DNA from: Erysipelotrichaceae bacterium
GTDB taxonomy: Bacteria; Bacillota_I; Bacilli_A; Erysipelotrichales; Erysipelotrichaceae
Length of the DNA stretch: 64,000 nucleotides
Assembly: GCA_017515475.1 (NCBI GenBank)
Contig: JAFWFS010000013.1
Location: forward strand, 62,001 to 126,000
Direction: 5' to 3'
Positions 1 through 8,102 of the stretch are shown piece after piece. Made by a program: the position numbers and the translations under genes. The notes beneath the pieces are model-generated. The model was not told where the DNA came from, ran no database searches, and worked only from the letters and a program-made list of their open reading frames with translations. Position 1 is the stretch's first letter. Every line of letters starts with the position of its first letter.

Positions 1-1006
1 GGATAACACCGTTAGAAACAATAATTCTTATAACATCGGAAATATCCAAATTGATCAAAGAATTAATGACATTCGGTGTAGTAGTAACGATAGCCTGATA
101 CAGAATAGTACCAATAATAACGTTAGATATAGATGCTTTGTTTACACTGGCTCCGCCAAGCAAGATTGCCGCAACAGCAGGCATAGCCATCGAGTATGGC
201 GCAGTATATAACTGTACATAACCGAAACCTTGCTGGTAATTGATAATGCCGATAGCGGCAATCCAGGTAGATAGAATAACAGACAGCATCCTGATTCTAT
301 CGATATTGATACCGGCGGCTTTAGCAAATGTTGGGTTTGATCCGACAGCCGTCATAGCTGTACCGGTCTTTGTGTGCAAAAACGCCCATATGCCAAACGC
401 TATTAAAGCAAAGAACAGAATTGCACCGGTAGGAATCGTTACGCCAAACAGTTTAAATCTTAAGAATCCTGATAAAACCTCATAATAATAGTTTTCAATT
501 GAAATCATGGTTCTTAGACCTTTGCCCGTATAACCCCAAACGATAACCGGATTCTTAAATGGAAGCATAACCCAGCCAATGCACATCAAAGATACAGCAG
601 AGAAACCAACATAAGTTGCGATCATCATTTCTCCACCCTTAATCTTATTAAGTAAGAAGCCATATAAAGTTCCAAACAGGATTGCAAACGGTGTCGCAAT
701 AGTAAGAGCGGCTAAAAACGCTTCATTACCGGTAAAGCCCATTTCTATGGCAATAGTTACTCCAAGCAAACCGGCTTCAATTTCAAGAGGAAGGCCGAAG
801 TTAAGACCGCAGCCCGAATGAATCATCGGCACCATCGAAAGCACTAATAAACCATTCCAGGCAAATCTGTTTGCGACATTTGACAGCAAGGTAGAAATCT
901 TATTGCCTGAAACCGGCGCCAAAGCAAACATGAACAAGATAAAACCAACGATAATCAGTCTAGAGATACCAAATTCAGCAATAATGTTTTTTATTCTTTC
1001 TTTCAT
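1..1006 (-). CDS. ABC transporter permease, simple-sugar/BMP type (partial)
   Basis: Integral membrane permease of an ABC importer; 335 codons are visible and the C-terminus lies beyond the left edge. Reading from the ATG at 1006, the protein is almost wholly hydrophobic, with many membrane helices and the Gly/Ala-rich loops and conserved AVGSNP-type segment of the branched-chain/simple-sugar permease family (BPD_transp_2). A good AAAGGAG site precedes the ATG. It is the third gene of the operon, 13 bases after the double-ATPase gene. Permeases of this family usually come as two subunits or a dimer, so a second permease gene may follow outside the window. Substrate unknown: sugars, nucleosides or other small organics are all possible for the family. 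Confidence 0.85.
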   Translation of the reverse strand, partial: MKERIKNIIAEFGISRLIIVGFILFMFALAPVSGNKISTLLSNVANRFAWNGLLVLSMVPMIHSGCGLNFGLPLEIEAGLLGVTIAIEMGFTGNEAFLAALTIATPFAILFGTLYGFLLNKIKGGEMMIATYVGFSAVSLMCIGWVMLPFKNPVIVWGYTGKGLRTMISIENYYYEVLSGFLRFKLFGVTIPTGAILFFALIAFGIWAFLHTKTGTAMTAVGSNPTFAKAAGINIDRIRMLSVILSTWIAAIGIINYQQGFGYVQLYTAPYSMAMPAVAAILLGGASVNKASISNVIIGTILYQAIVTTTPNVINSLINLDISDVIRIIVSNGVI

Positions 1007-1019
1007 CTGATACTCCTTT

Positions 1020-2609
1020 CTAGATTACCTTCGAGACCATCAACTGGCCAAATTCTTCTGACGACTTACTTGCGGGCAGTATTCCTGCAACTTCACCGCC
1101 GGATACGATAGCGATACGGTCACACACGCCTCTTAATTCTTCCAGTTCTGAAGATATAACAACAACCGTAACGCCTTTTTCCTTATTCAGTTTTCTTAAT
1201 GCTTCTAAGACAAGTGATTTTGCGCCTACGTCAATTCCTCTTGTAGGCTCAGACGCAAACAAGAATTCAGGCTCTAACGCGAATGATTTAGCTAGACAGA
1301 TTTTCTGCTGATTGCCGCCGGATAATTCCTTAGCTTTCTGTTTCGAACTGGTACACTTGATCTGTAATTCATCAATATACTTATCAGTAACCTCTTTAAT
1401 AGCTTTTTCATCACGCCATTTAATTAATCCGCCAAATAGCTTCTTTAAGAATTTATTCTGTATCTGCATGGCAGGGAAAGCGATGTTCCATTCAAGTGTT
1501 TCATCAAGCAACAGCCCAACGCCTCTTCTATCTTCTGAAACAAAAGCTATATTCGAATCGAGACATTTTCTTGGTGAATTCAAAGGGATTTCGTTTCCTT
1601 TAAACACAACCGTTCCTCCGGCTTCATATAGACCCATGATGCCGTTAGGAACACCAAGTTTGCCTTGACCCGCCAGACCGCCAATTCCCAGTATTTCGCC
1701 TTTTTTAACATCCAGCGAAACATTTCTGACTGTCTCGCCTGGCATATCGACCCAAAGGTTTTTAATGGACATGATTGTTTCAGCTGTTTCATCAGTTCCT
1801 ACTGATTTATTATCCACAGACTCGACATCACGGCCAACCATTGCTTTCGTTATCTTTTTAACATCAGTATCTTCGGCACGAGTATCCATTACAACCAGAC
1901 CGTCTCTCATGACAACCACCTTATTACAGACAGTCATGATTTCTTCCAGTCTATGAGTAACAAATATTACAGCTACTCCTCTTTCAGACATTGATTTGAT
2001 GGATTGCAATAAAGCGTCTGCTTCTGATTCTGTCAAAACGGCAGTAGGCTCATCCAGAATCAGAAGACGGAGGTTTTCTTTGGATAATTCTCTAGCAATT
2101 TCAGTAAACTGTTTATGGCCAACAGGCATATCAGCGATAACCATCTTAGGATCAATTTTAAATCCCATCTTCTCGATGGCGTTTTCTGCTCTGCCGGTCA
2201 TTTCGTTATAGTTTAATGTATTTAATCTATCACCAAAAACCTCAGAAATTACATTTCTTTTCAAAGGTTCGCGGTTAAGAAGAATATTCTCAGTTGCAGT
2301 AAATCCCGGAATAAGAGAAAACTCCTGGTGAACCATACCTATTCCGGCATTGAGGGCATCAAAAGGAGACTTGAAATCAACTTTCTCGCCATTAAAACAG
2401 ATCTCACCGCCATAGCCCCCGGTCTCAGCGATCTCTTCCATACCAAAAAGAATTTTCATCAGGGTAGTCTTTCCGGCACCGTTTTCACCGCAAAGACCTA
2501 AAACATCACCTTCATTTAGAGTAATGTTTATATCATTCAATACCTGATTTCCATAGAAACTTTTCTGAATGTTTTTCATCTCCAGTAACGGAGCATTATT
2601 ATTAGCCAT
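1020..2609 (-). CDS. Double ABC-domain ATPase of a sugar-type importer
   Basis: Energises the adjacent permease. 529 aa with two tandem ABC domains, the RbsA/MglA layout. Domain 1 has Walker A at residues 41-49 (GENGAGKTT) and Walker B LILDEPTAVL; its signature is degenerate (MPVGHKQ), as is common in RbsA relatives. Domain 2 has a non-canonical Walker A (GGLAGQGKLG), a perfect LSGGNQQK signature and SEPTRGID in place of the usual DEPTRGID, so the Asp of Walker B is Ser. Domain 2 is therefore probably a weak or regulatory ATPase site, as known in the family. Lies between the lipoprotein and permease genes, downstream of a GC-rich hairpin at 2636-2654. Confidence 0.92.
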   Translation of the reverse strand: MANNNAPLLEMKNIQKSFYGNQVLNDINITLNEGDVLGLCGENGAGKTTLMKILFGMEEIAETGGYGGEICFNGEKVDFKSPFDALNAGIGMVHQEFSLIPGFTATENILLNREPLKRNVISEVFGDRLNTLNYNEMTGRAENAIEKMGFKIDPKMVIADMPVGHKQFTEIARELSKENLRLLILDEPTAVLTESEADALLQSIKSMSERGVAVIFVTHRLEEIMTVCNKVVVMRDGLVVMDTRAEDTDVKKITKAMVGRDVESVDNKSVGTDETAETIMSIKNLWVDMPGETVRNVSLDVKKGEILGIGGLAGQGKLGVPNGIMGLYEAGGTVVFKGNEIPLNSPRKCLDSNIAFVSEDRRGVGLLLDETLEWNIAFPAMQIQNKFLKKLFGGLIKWRDEKAIKEVTDKYIDELQIKCTSSKQKAKELSGGNQQKICLAKSFALEPEFLFASEPTRGIDVGAKSLVLEALRKLNKEKGVTVVVISSELEELRGVCDRIAIVSGGEVAGILPASKSSEEFGQLMVSKVI

Positions 2610-2635
2610 AAGTTCACCTCATAAATCAAGAATAA

Positions 2636-2654
2636 GGGGAGGATTAACCTCCCC
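2636..2654 (-). other. Intercistronic hairpin after the solute-binding gene
   Basis: A 7-bp perfect GC-rich stem (GGGGAGG/CCTCCCC, loop of five) sits in the 73-base gap between the lipoprotein stop and the ATPase start. It is not followed by a long T-run, so it is more likely an mRNA-stabilising or partial-termination element. Such elements let the binding protein exceed the membrane subunits, a common arrangement in importer operons (inference). Confidence 0.55.
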
Positions 2655-2682
2655 CTGCATACTAATTGAAATGAATCAGTAA

Positions 2683-3909
2683 TTATTCTCCGGCAATGTT
2701 GAAGTACTTTTCAGGAACTTCTACATCGGTTACACCCATGTAGCCTTTACCGAAGATATAAGTATCTTGATATAACAATACTATACTATCAGATTTAACG
2801 CCTGTAGTTGCATCTACGTAGTTAGAACCATTCCAATCAACGCCTGAGAACTCTTTAAGAGCTGCAGACAAATCGGCTGCGTCTTGTAATTTTGCGGTAC
2901 CGCTTAATACGTTATAAGCATACTGGCCAAGGCCTGCAGACAATGAGTAACCCCATGAACAGGTCCAAGTACCAAATCTGCCTGCACCGCCGGCAGCAAC
3001 AACAGCATCTTCTACCTTCTTAGTGATCTTAGCGAAGTCACCAGCTTCAGCAGTAGTGTCTAGTCCGCCTAACGCTTCCGGATAACCCATTAATGGAGAT
3101 GGAAGGTCAGCTTCAATGAAGTAACCGCCATTTTCTAATAATGCAGCTAACATTGGAGCGGTTTCACCATCATTTGTACAGAAGAATGCAGCATTCTGTC
3201 CATACTTTTCGATCCATTTAGGAGTGTTTTCTTTCATGAATGCAACAGCGCCATCCATACCGCCTGCTGAAGTATCAGTCGGGTCTGGTGCGGTTTCCAT
3301 TACAAATGTCAAACCTAATTCTTCACAGGCAGCTCTCATGATAGCAACACGTCTTGACATTGTTTCATAAGACAAGTGTCTTGGGAAAGAAACGTGTACG
3401 AATGTGTCACAGCCCAAATCATGAGCAGTCTTAATCATTAAGTAGCCACGTGCTACGAAGTCATTGTTTACAACAACATCAGCGACAGATCCGATTACCG
3501 GTAAATCTTCATGAGCTTCACCAACCAAGCAGATCATATCAGGTCTCATTTCTTTCACTTTCTGGAATGCTTCAGTAGTTCCAGGAACGCCCTGGTTAAC
3601 AACGATGGCTTTTACTTCTGGATCATCAGCGAAGTTAACGATTGTCTGTACAGTTGTTTCATATTCTTCTGTAAAGTTATCAGGATATGTAGCAAGTACA
3701 ACAACATCTTCGCCGTATTTTGCCTGGATAGCTTCAGCGCCACGCCTATCATCTTCTGATTGAGATACGGTACCAGTTACGATAGCAATCTTGAATTTAT
3801 CTGAACCGCTATCTCCGGATCCGCTAGGCTCTGCAGGAGTATTGCCGCCGCAAGCAGCTAAAGATAATACCATAAGCAAAGCAAGCAATAAACTAAAAAC
3901 TTTTTTCAC
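2683..3909 (-). CDS. DUF3798-like solute-binding lipoprotein
   Basis: Extracellular periplasmic-binding-fold lipoprotein, 408 aa, first gene of the importer operon. Signal peptide of lysines plus a leucine-rich stretch ends in a lipobox (LAAC), followed by a Gly/Ser/Pro linker. The rest (KFKIAIVTGTVSQSEDD, repeated Rossmann-like strands, acceptor-like loops) resembles DUF3798 proteins. The family assignment is from memory of its sequence style and should be checked. Start: I choose GTG at 3909, preceded by AAAGGAGG at a 7-base spacing. An ATG 75 bases upstream would lie inside the promoter -35 box and upstream of the predicted transcript start, so it cannot be used. Ligand unknown. Confidence 0.82.
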   Translation of the reverse strand: MKKVFSLLLALLMVLSLAACGGNTPAEPSGSGDSGSDKFKIAIVTGTVSQSEDDRRGAEAIQAKYGEDVVVLATYPDNFTEEYETTVQTIVNFADDPEVKAIVVNQGVPGTTEAFQKVKEMRPDMICLVGEAHEDLPVIGSVADVVVNNDFVARGYLMIKTAHDLGCDTFVHVSFPRHLSYETMSRRVAIMRAACEELGLTFVMETAPDPTDTSAGGMDGAVAFMKENTPKWIEKYGQNAAFFCTNDGETAPMLAALLENGGYFIEADLPSPLMGYPEALGGLDTTAEAGDFAKITKKVEDAVVAAGGAGRFGTWTCSWGYSLSAGLGQYAYNVLSGTAKLQDAADLSAALKEFSGVDWNGSNYVDATTGVKSDSIVLLYQDTYIFGKGYMGVTDVEVPEKYFNIAGE

Positions 3910-3955
3910 ACTTAATCCTCCTTTAAGTAGAATCCCAATAATATGAGATATAGTA

Positions 3956-3984
3956 ATTTTAAATGTATAATGAAAAAGTGTCAA
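3956..3984 (-). promoter_or_regulatory. Promoter of the ABC importer operon
   Basis: TTGACA (3979-3984), 17-base spacer, TAAAAT (3956-3961) on the minus strand. Transcription should begin near 3949, giving a leader of about 40 bases with a strong SD. This is one of the few near-consensus promoters in the window. Confidence 0.82.
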
Positions 3985-4103
3985 TAATTATTTTCTGTAA
4001 ATTTTTTCATATTTTAAACATAGCTTTTCAATTGCTGATTAGTATTTTCTTCGTTTTTTCTGGAAATGGAGGCAAAAAGGTGAAGGCAAATTCATCTAGA
4101 CAT

Positions 4104-4131
4104 TAAAAAAAACGCCTGTTTTAAGGCGTTT
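4104..4131 (-). terminator. Terminator after the tRNA pair
   Basis: On the minus strand, AACGCC pairs with GGCGTT around an 8-base loop and is followed by an eight-base T-run. It ends the tRNA-Val/tRNA-Thr transcript. Confidence 0.85.
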
Positions 4132-4141
4132 TCTTGCTTAG

Positions 4142-4217
4142 TGGTGCCAACTACAGGAATTGAACCCGTAACCTACTGATTACAAATCAGTTGCTCTACC
4201 TATTGCGCTAAGTTGGC
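4142..4217 (-). tRNA. tRNA-Thr (UGU)
   Basis: 76 bases including an encoded CCA. Acceptor arm GCCAACT/AGTTGGC with discriminator A, anticodon stem CTGAT/ATCAG with loop TTTGTAA giving anticodon TGT, and a T-loop GTTCAATTC. Transcribed after tRNA-Val from one promoter, with three bases between the two genes. Confidence 0.95.
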
Positions 4218-4220
4218 AGA

Positions 4221-4296
4221 TGGTGGAGACTACAGGGCTCGAACCTGTGACCCCCTGCTTGTAAGGCAGGTGCTCTCCCAACTGAGCTAAGTCTCC
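4221..4296 (-). tRNA. tRNA-Val (UAC)
   Basis: 76 bases including an encoded CCA. Acceptor GGAGACT/AGTCTCC with discriminator A, anticodon loop CTTACAA with anticodon TAC, D-arm GCTCAGTTGGGAGAGC and T-loop GTTCGAGCC. First of the two tRNAs in the transcript. Confidence 0.95.
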
Positions 4297-4312
4297 ATTT
4301 TGACGCTTAATT

Positions 4313-4341
4313 ATCTTAACATACGTTCTTTTTTTAGTCAA
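4313..4341 (-). promoter_or_regulatory. Promoter of the tRNA-Val/tRNA-Thr unit
   Basis: TTGACT (4336-4341), 17-base spacer, TAAGAT (4313-4318) on the minus strand, placing the start of transcription about 10 bases before mature tRNA-Val. Its -35 lies seven bases from the divergent alr -10 box, so the two promoters probably compete. Confidence 0.8.
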
Positions 4342-4347
4342 TTGGGT

Positions 4348-4362
4348 TAAAATAGAAATATG
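4348..4362 (+). promoter_or_regulatory. Leaderless promoter of alr
   Basis: TAAAAT at 4348-4353, then six bases, then ATG. No SD. Transcription is predicted to start at or within a base of the A of the ATG. Confidence 0.7.
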
Positions 4363-5436
4363 TATAGAAGCACTTATGTGGAAGTTGATCTGGATAAGCT
4401 GAAATACAACGCCAGAAGATTTCAGGAGAGATCGAAGAAAGAGATCATCGGTGTCGTGAAGGCAAACGGCTACTGCACCGTCGACTATATGGAAGCAAAG
4501 GCTCTTGAAGAGTGCGGAATCAGCTTCTTTGCGGTGTCCAGCCTGGACGAGGCTTTAAGATTAAGGAAACACGGAATACAGGGTCATATCCTGATTCTGG
4601 GTCACGTACCGGAAGATGCGATGGATCTGATCAGAAAGAATGATATCAGCATCGTTACCGTAAGCAGAGAGTTTGTTCAAAAGGCCGATCTGGAAGGCGT
4701 CAGGATCCATCTGAAGCTGAATACGGGAATGAACCGGATCGGCGTGAATGTTTCTGAAGCAAAAAAAACTCTGGAACTGCTGAAAGAGAAGAACACCGTC
4801 ATAGAAGGCGTCATGTCTCATTTTTCCAGTTCCGATTCGGATGAAGAATATTCGAAGAAACAGTATGCCATGTTTAAAGATTGCGTTCTATCGCTTGATT
4901 ACGGCTTCAGATACATCCACATGTCCGCAACGGACGGTGCGATTATTGTCGACGACGACATCTGCAACGCCCAGCGTATCGGTATCGGACTGCTGGGTTA
5001 CAGTTCATATGACATCGGCTTAAGGCCATGTGTTTCTCTATACAGTGAAACCGTCATGTGTAAACAGCTCTCAGCCGGTGAAACGGTATCTTATGGCAGG
5101 CACTATACCAGTGATGGAAAGGGCTACATACTGACTATTCCTTTGGGCTATGCGGACGGTTTCTACCGTTCCAATACCGGGAAGGAAGTATTCGTGGAGA
5201 ATGAACGCGGAATCATCGTCGGTAGCGTATGCATGGATCAGCTGATGATCCTTACCGAAAATCCTCACCCCGTCGGAACCAGAGTAGAACTGTTCGGCGA
5301 ACACATCGATATCGCCAAACGTGCGGAAGACCTGCATACGATCACCTATGAACTGCTGACATCTCTGTCCGATCGTATCGCCAGAGTCTATGTCAGTGAC
5401 GGAAAAGTCACTGAAATAATCGATCCTCGTTTCTAG
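4360..5436 (+). CDS. alr: Alanine racemase
   Basis: PLP enzyme interconverting L- and D-alanine in the cytoplasm, supplying D-Ala for peptidoglycan. 358 aa, a normal length for fold-type III Alr. N-terminal TIM barrel with the PLP lysine K34 in VVKANGY. The C-terminal beta-domain carries the GETVSYGRHY segment holding the catalytic tyrosine, and the TIPLGYADGF and CMDQ motifs. No membrane domain, so not a VanT-type serine racemase. Monocistronic: leaderless promoter in front, terminator at 5464-5489 behind. Confidence 0.95.
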   Translation: MYRSTYVEVDLDKLKYNARRFQERSKKEIIGVVKANGYCTVDYMEAKALEECGISFFAVSSLDEALRLRKHGIQGHILILGHVPEDAMDLIRKNDISIVTVSREFVQKADLEGVRIHLKLNTGMNRIGVNVSEAKKTLELLKEKNTVIEGVMSHFSSSDSDEEYSKKQYAMFKDCVLSLDYGFRYIHMSATDGAIIVDDDICNAQRIGIGLLGYSSYDIGLRPCVSLYSETVMCKQLSAGETVSYGRHYTSDGKGYILTIPLGYADGFYRSNTGKEVFVENERGIIVGSVCMDQLMILTENPHPVGTRVELFGEHIDIAKRAEDLHTITYELLTSLSDRIARVYVSDGKVTEIIDPRF

Positions 5437-5463
5437 TCGCAGCATTCACGGACAATACAGCAA

Positions 5464-5489
5464 AAAGTCATAGAAATATGACTTTTTTA
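5464..5489 (+). terminator. Terminator of alr
   Basis: Stem AAGTCATA/TATGACTT with a GAAA loop followed by TTTTATT. The first ATG of the following small ORF lies inside the right arm of the stem. Confidence 0.8.
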
Positions 5490-5747
5490 TTATGTTTCCC
5501 ATTTTATTTAGGAATTCTAGTTTTTTCCGGGAATAACGATATAGAGGAGATACACATTGAAGAAGACGAAAACTGCAGTGTCTGGCACAATAAGACGATC
5601 TATTATGGTGAACCGCACTGTCAGGCTTATCAGACGGACTACATACATCACGATGCTCAATATCAGACGATCTACCACGACCCCGAGTACAGGATCGTTC
5701 ATCACGAAGGAAGAACATACGAAAAACGGGTCTGGGTAGAAGAATAA
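5478..5747 (+). CDS. Small His/Tyr-rich repeat protein, start uncertain
   Basis: Open frame of up to 89 aa. The first 18 residues are hydrophobic and could be a signal or membrane segment. The rest is acidic, then a His/Tyr-rich run of degenerate repeats (DYIHHDAQYQTIYHDPEYR, then IVHHEGRTYEKRVWVEE). This resembles the HHDAxYKTVHH tails with a terminal VWVE/VWVD segment found near the C-termini of some Bacillota surface proteins. The only in-frame ATG lies in the alr terminator stem, and the AGAGGAG at 5542-5548 points to no ATG in this frame, so it may be a decayed or non-canonically started gene. An overlapping 60-codon frame from TTG 5557 has the better SD spacing but an unconvincing, Arg/Thr-rich product. 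Confidence 0.42.
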   Translation: MTFLLCFPFYLGILVFSGNNDIEEIHIEEDENCSVWHNKTIYYGEPHCQAYQTDYIHHDAQYQTIYHDPEYRIVHHEGRTYEKRVWVEE

Positions 5748-5777
5748 AAAAGGATATCGTTACCGATATCCTTTGTT
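5746..5777. terminator. Bidirectional terminator
   Basis: Ten-base perfect stem AAGGATATCG/CGATATCCTT (5750-5759 with 5764-5773), loop TTAC, with A-tract on the left and a T-rich tail on the right. It serves the small ORF on the plus strand and the DUF885 gene on the minus strand. Confidence 0.85.
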
Positions 5778-5783
5778 TTGATT

Positions 5784-7616
5784 CTATTTCGAGGCAATGT
5801 ATTCGTCTACCGCACTCTGCAGGATGTTGAATGGAAGCGGTCCGTTTTTCATCAGCGTTTCATGGTAACCGATATAGTCGAACCTGTCTCCCAAAACTGC
5901 CTGCGTGTTCTGGCACATGGTCATGAAGTTGGATTGTCCGATACCGTAGGAACAGTATACGCCCGGCATTTCGATCATGAAGCTGCGGATGTTTTCGGCA
6001 GTGCTTTCATCGAACTGGAACAGTCTGGACTCTTCTCCGAAATAATCGACGATGTCTTTTGCGGTCCAGCCGAAACAGTTGACTCCTAGATCGACGATCG
6101 AATAAAGCAGGAAATAGTAGGCATCCTCAAAGAACAGTGCCGATGCGGCATAGTCGTTGTTCATGCCGCTGAAACGGTATGCATAGTATTGCGCATTGAC
6201 CGCCCATCCTTCCGTATAGCCGATAAAGCTGATGACGCTGCGGAAGTTATGCGGATGGCTCTTGTAATAGAAAACATGCTGGTAGAGATGTCCAGGAAAG
6301 CCTTCATGAGACAGCGTACCGTATGTTTCAAATCCTTCATCCATGTTGTTTGGATTGGTACGGATGATATTCTGATTGTAGTTGTCAACCGGTGACGGCC
6401 AGTAATAGGCGATGACTGTATCAGGAGCAGTATCCGGGTCCAGTTCTTCTACCGTATACTCGATGTCGCCCAGATCAGGATAATAAGCCGTCAGATTCGT
6501 TCTCAAGTATTCCAGACAGTCCTTACCTACCAGTGAAAGACTGCCGGTATTGTTCGTATACGCATCAGAGAATATCTCATAGGCTTTCTCGTCGTAATAG
6601 CAGCTTACATATTCAGCTTCCAGATAAGACAGGTTGTCCTTCAGTTCCTGCCATACTGTTTCCAGATTCTTATTGTTGCTTCCTTTCAGGATGTATGTCA
6701 GTTCAGCATAGTCTTTATCGATGTTGCTTAATACATAAGCGTCCATCTTCTTCTTCGTCTGATACTTGCCGATCTCGTCCTCGATTTTCTGATAAGCAGG
6801 GAGAACTTCGTTCAGAACGATTTCTTTGTTTTCGTTCTTGTACTCAGTCTTCTGTTCTTCAGAAAGGAAATTCACCAGATCTATTCTCTTGTCGAAAGAA
6901 ACGATAAACTCGTTGTCTTCCGTTTTGTTCAAAACGCCTTCGCAGACGCTTATCGTATAGTTTACCCAAGGTTCAATCAGACCGTAGCCGTCTTTGCTCT
7001 GCTCGCTTGTATAAGTCAAGGCATCAGTCATGAAACGGTCAAAATCCTTCAGGCATGTCAGATAGTCGTCAACCGATTCCTGGTCATAGAAAGTATAGTC
7101 CGTAAAGTTGCTGATGATATTCTCTGCAAGGTTTCCACCCTCGTTGAACAGAAAATCATAGCGATAGTACTTCAAACTGGCAAGTGTCTCGTAGAGCGAA
7201 TACTCAAGAGCCTCATAGTCATACTGCTGACGGTACGACAATTTATCGAAGTCAAAACCCTGCAGTTCTTTCAGCTGATCTTCCATGTACTGGTAGTTCT
7301 CTTCATCGAAAGCGTATTTCAGTTCTCCCAGATCTACCGGCGGTTTTTCGATGCCGAATTTGCTGTAATCGATGACATTGAAATGCATTGTCATGAAGTC
7401 GGCTTCCATGCCTTCCGCAAACACCTTATCCAGGAAAGCGTCGAATTCCGGATCATCCGTTGTCTGAGCGGGATTCTTCTTTCTGCTTTCATAAGTGCGG
7501 ATCAGTTCCAGGTAATCCGTACCGGTATCGGCAGGAGTGGTCTTCTTGCCCCCCTTGCAGGCCGTACAGGTCGCCAGCAACATTGCCGTTAATAATACAA
7601 TCAAGAATCTTTTCAT
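5784..7616 (-). CDS. DUF885 family lipoprotein, putative metallopeptidase
   Basis: Predicted cell-surface lipoprotein of about 610 aa. Signal peptide KRFLIVLLTAMLLATCTAC with the lipidated Cys followed by KGGKK. The long body matches the DUF885 family, with a HEGFPGH motif in the last third. That resembles the zinc-ligand HExxxH pattern the family is thought to use, with a downstream Glu-containing segment (GYTEGWAV). Peptidase activity is inferred from the motif. Start: ATG at 7616 has GAGGTGAG at good spacing; the GTG at 7625 is inside that SD. TATAAT lies at 7636-7641, so the mRNA has a short leader. Monocistronic, ending at the shared terminator. Confidence 0.85.
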   Translation of the reverse strand: MKRFLIVLLTAMLLATCTACKGGKKTTPADTGTDYLELIRTYESRKKNPAQTTDDPEFDAFLDKVFAEGMEADFMTMHFNVIDYSKFGIEKPPVDLGELKYAFDEENYQYMEDQLKELQGFDFDKLSYRQQYDYEALEYSLYETLASLKYYRYDFLFNEGGNLAENIISNFTDYTFYDQESVDDYLTCLKDFDRFMTDALTYTSEQSKDGYGLIEPWVNYTISVCEGVLNKTEDNEFIVSFDKRIDLVNFLSEEQKTEYKNENKEIVLNEVLPAYQKIEDEIGKYQTKKKMDAYVLSNIDKDYAELTYILKGSNNKNLETVWQELKDNLSYLEAEYVSCYYDEKAYEIFSDAYTNNTGSLSLVGKDCLEYLRTNLTAYYPDLGDIEYTVEELDPDTAPDTVIAYYWPSPVDNYNQNIIRTNPNNMDEGFETYGTLSHEGFPGHLYQHVFYYKSHPHNFRSVISFIGYTEGWAVNAQYYAYRFSGMNNDYAASALFFEDAYYFLLYSIVDLGVNCFGWTAKDIVDYFGEESRLFQFDESTAENIRSFMIEMPGVYCSYGIGQSNFMTMCQNTQAVLGDRFDYIGYHETLMKNGPLPFNILQSAVDEYIASK

Positions 7617-7637
7617 AAAACTCACCTCATTGGATAT

Positions 7638-7654
7638 TATAATATAAATATATG
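7638..7654 (+). promoter_or_regulatory. Probable leaderless promoter of the 7652 gene
   Basis: TATAAT at 7638-7643 is eight bases from the ATG; the overlapping TAATAT (7640-7645) is six bases from it. No SD. On the other strand the same AT block gives the TATAAT of the DUF885 gene (7636-7641), so the two divergent -10 boxes overlap. Confidence 0.55.
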
Positions 7655-8092
7655 CTGGTTCCTAATATGAAGCTTAGAAAGATGATCGATTTCAAACCCG
7701 GCGATCTGGATATGGCGATGCTGGATCTTGATGTTGTCGTCTACTGCAAGGCTGTTCTTGTCTCGCTTTCTCAGGAAGACAACTACGGATTTATCCGTCA
7801 TCTTTTCTCTGACGAAGATATTCCGTACTACTTCAGGAATTATGCCGATACGGTATTCTACGATTTCGATGGAAGACATACGGATCAGGAAAAGTTCATT
7901 ACAATCTTTGAACTGTATTCCCTGTACAACTACGACAATACATCCGAGTATCTGAAAGATATTCTGAATTCATATACCCATGAAGCGGATGTACTGATTG
8001 ATCTGTTTACCCATGACAGCAAGGCCTACCGTCTGTCCAATCTGGACGGTATCGTCAAGCTGGAAGAAATAGAATTCAAAAAAGCAGCCTAG
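7652..8092 (+). CDS. Conserved-looking hypothetical protein
   Basis: 146 aa, soluble, acidic, rich in Asp, Tyr and Phe. No signal peptide, membrane segment, Cys cluster or nucleotide-binding motif that I can recognise. The N-terminus alternates Lys/Met (MLVPNMKLRKMIDF) and an in-frame second ATG follows at codon 6. The last codons, Lys-Lys-Ala-Ala-stop, form the left arm of a terminator shared with the convergent helicase gene. Leaderless start predicted. Function unknown. Confidence 0.75.
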   Translation: MLVPNMKLRKMIDFKPGDLDMAMLDLDVVVYCKAVLVSLSQEDNYGFIRHLFSDEDIPYYFRNYADTVFYDFDGRHTDQEKFITIFELYSLYNYDNTSEYLKDILNSYTHEADVLIDLFTHDSKAYRLSNLDGIVKLEEIEFKKAA

Positions 8093-8102
8093 CTGCTTTT
8101 TT
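8078..8102. terminator. Bidirectional terminator built into two coding ends
   Basis: GCAGC/GCTGC stem (8084-8088 with 8092-8096), extended by six A-T pairs on each side. It contains the last codons and stop of the 7652 gene and abuts the stop of the helicase gene. Confidence 0.8.

Noticed and set aside
3910-3984. ATG-initiated N-terminal extension of the solute-binding lipoprotein
   Set aside because: The ATG lies in the -35 box of a good promoter and the extension would hide the signal peptide; GTG 3909 has a strong SD.
4061-4105. Tiny ORF of eight codons behind GGAGG upstream of the tRNA terminator
   Set aside because: Too short to support and no promoter seen on the plus strand.
5557-5739. 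60-codon frame starting at TTG with an AGAGGAG site
   Set aside because: The product is Arg/Thr-rich with no plausible fold; the overlapping His/Tyr repeat frame resembles known repeat tails. Not fully excluded.
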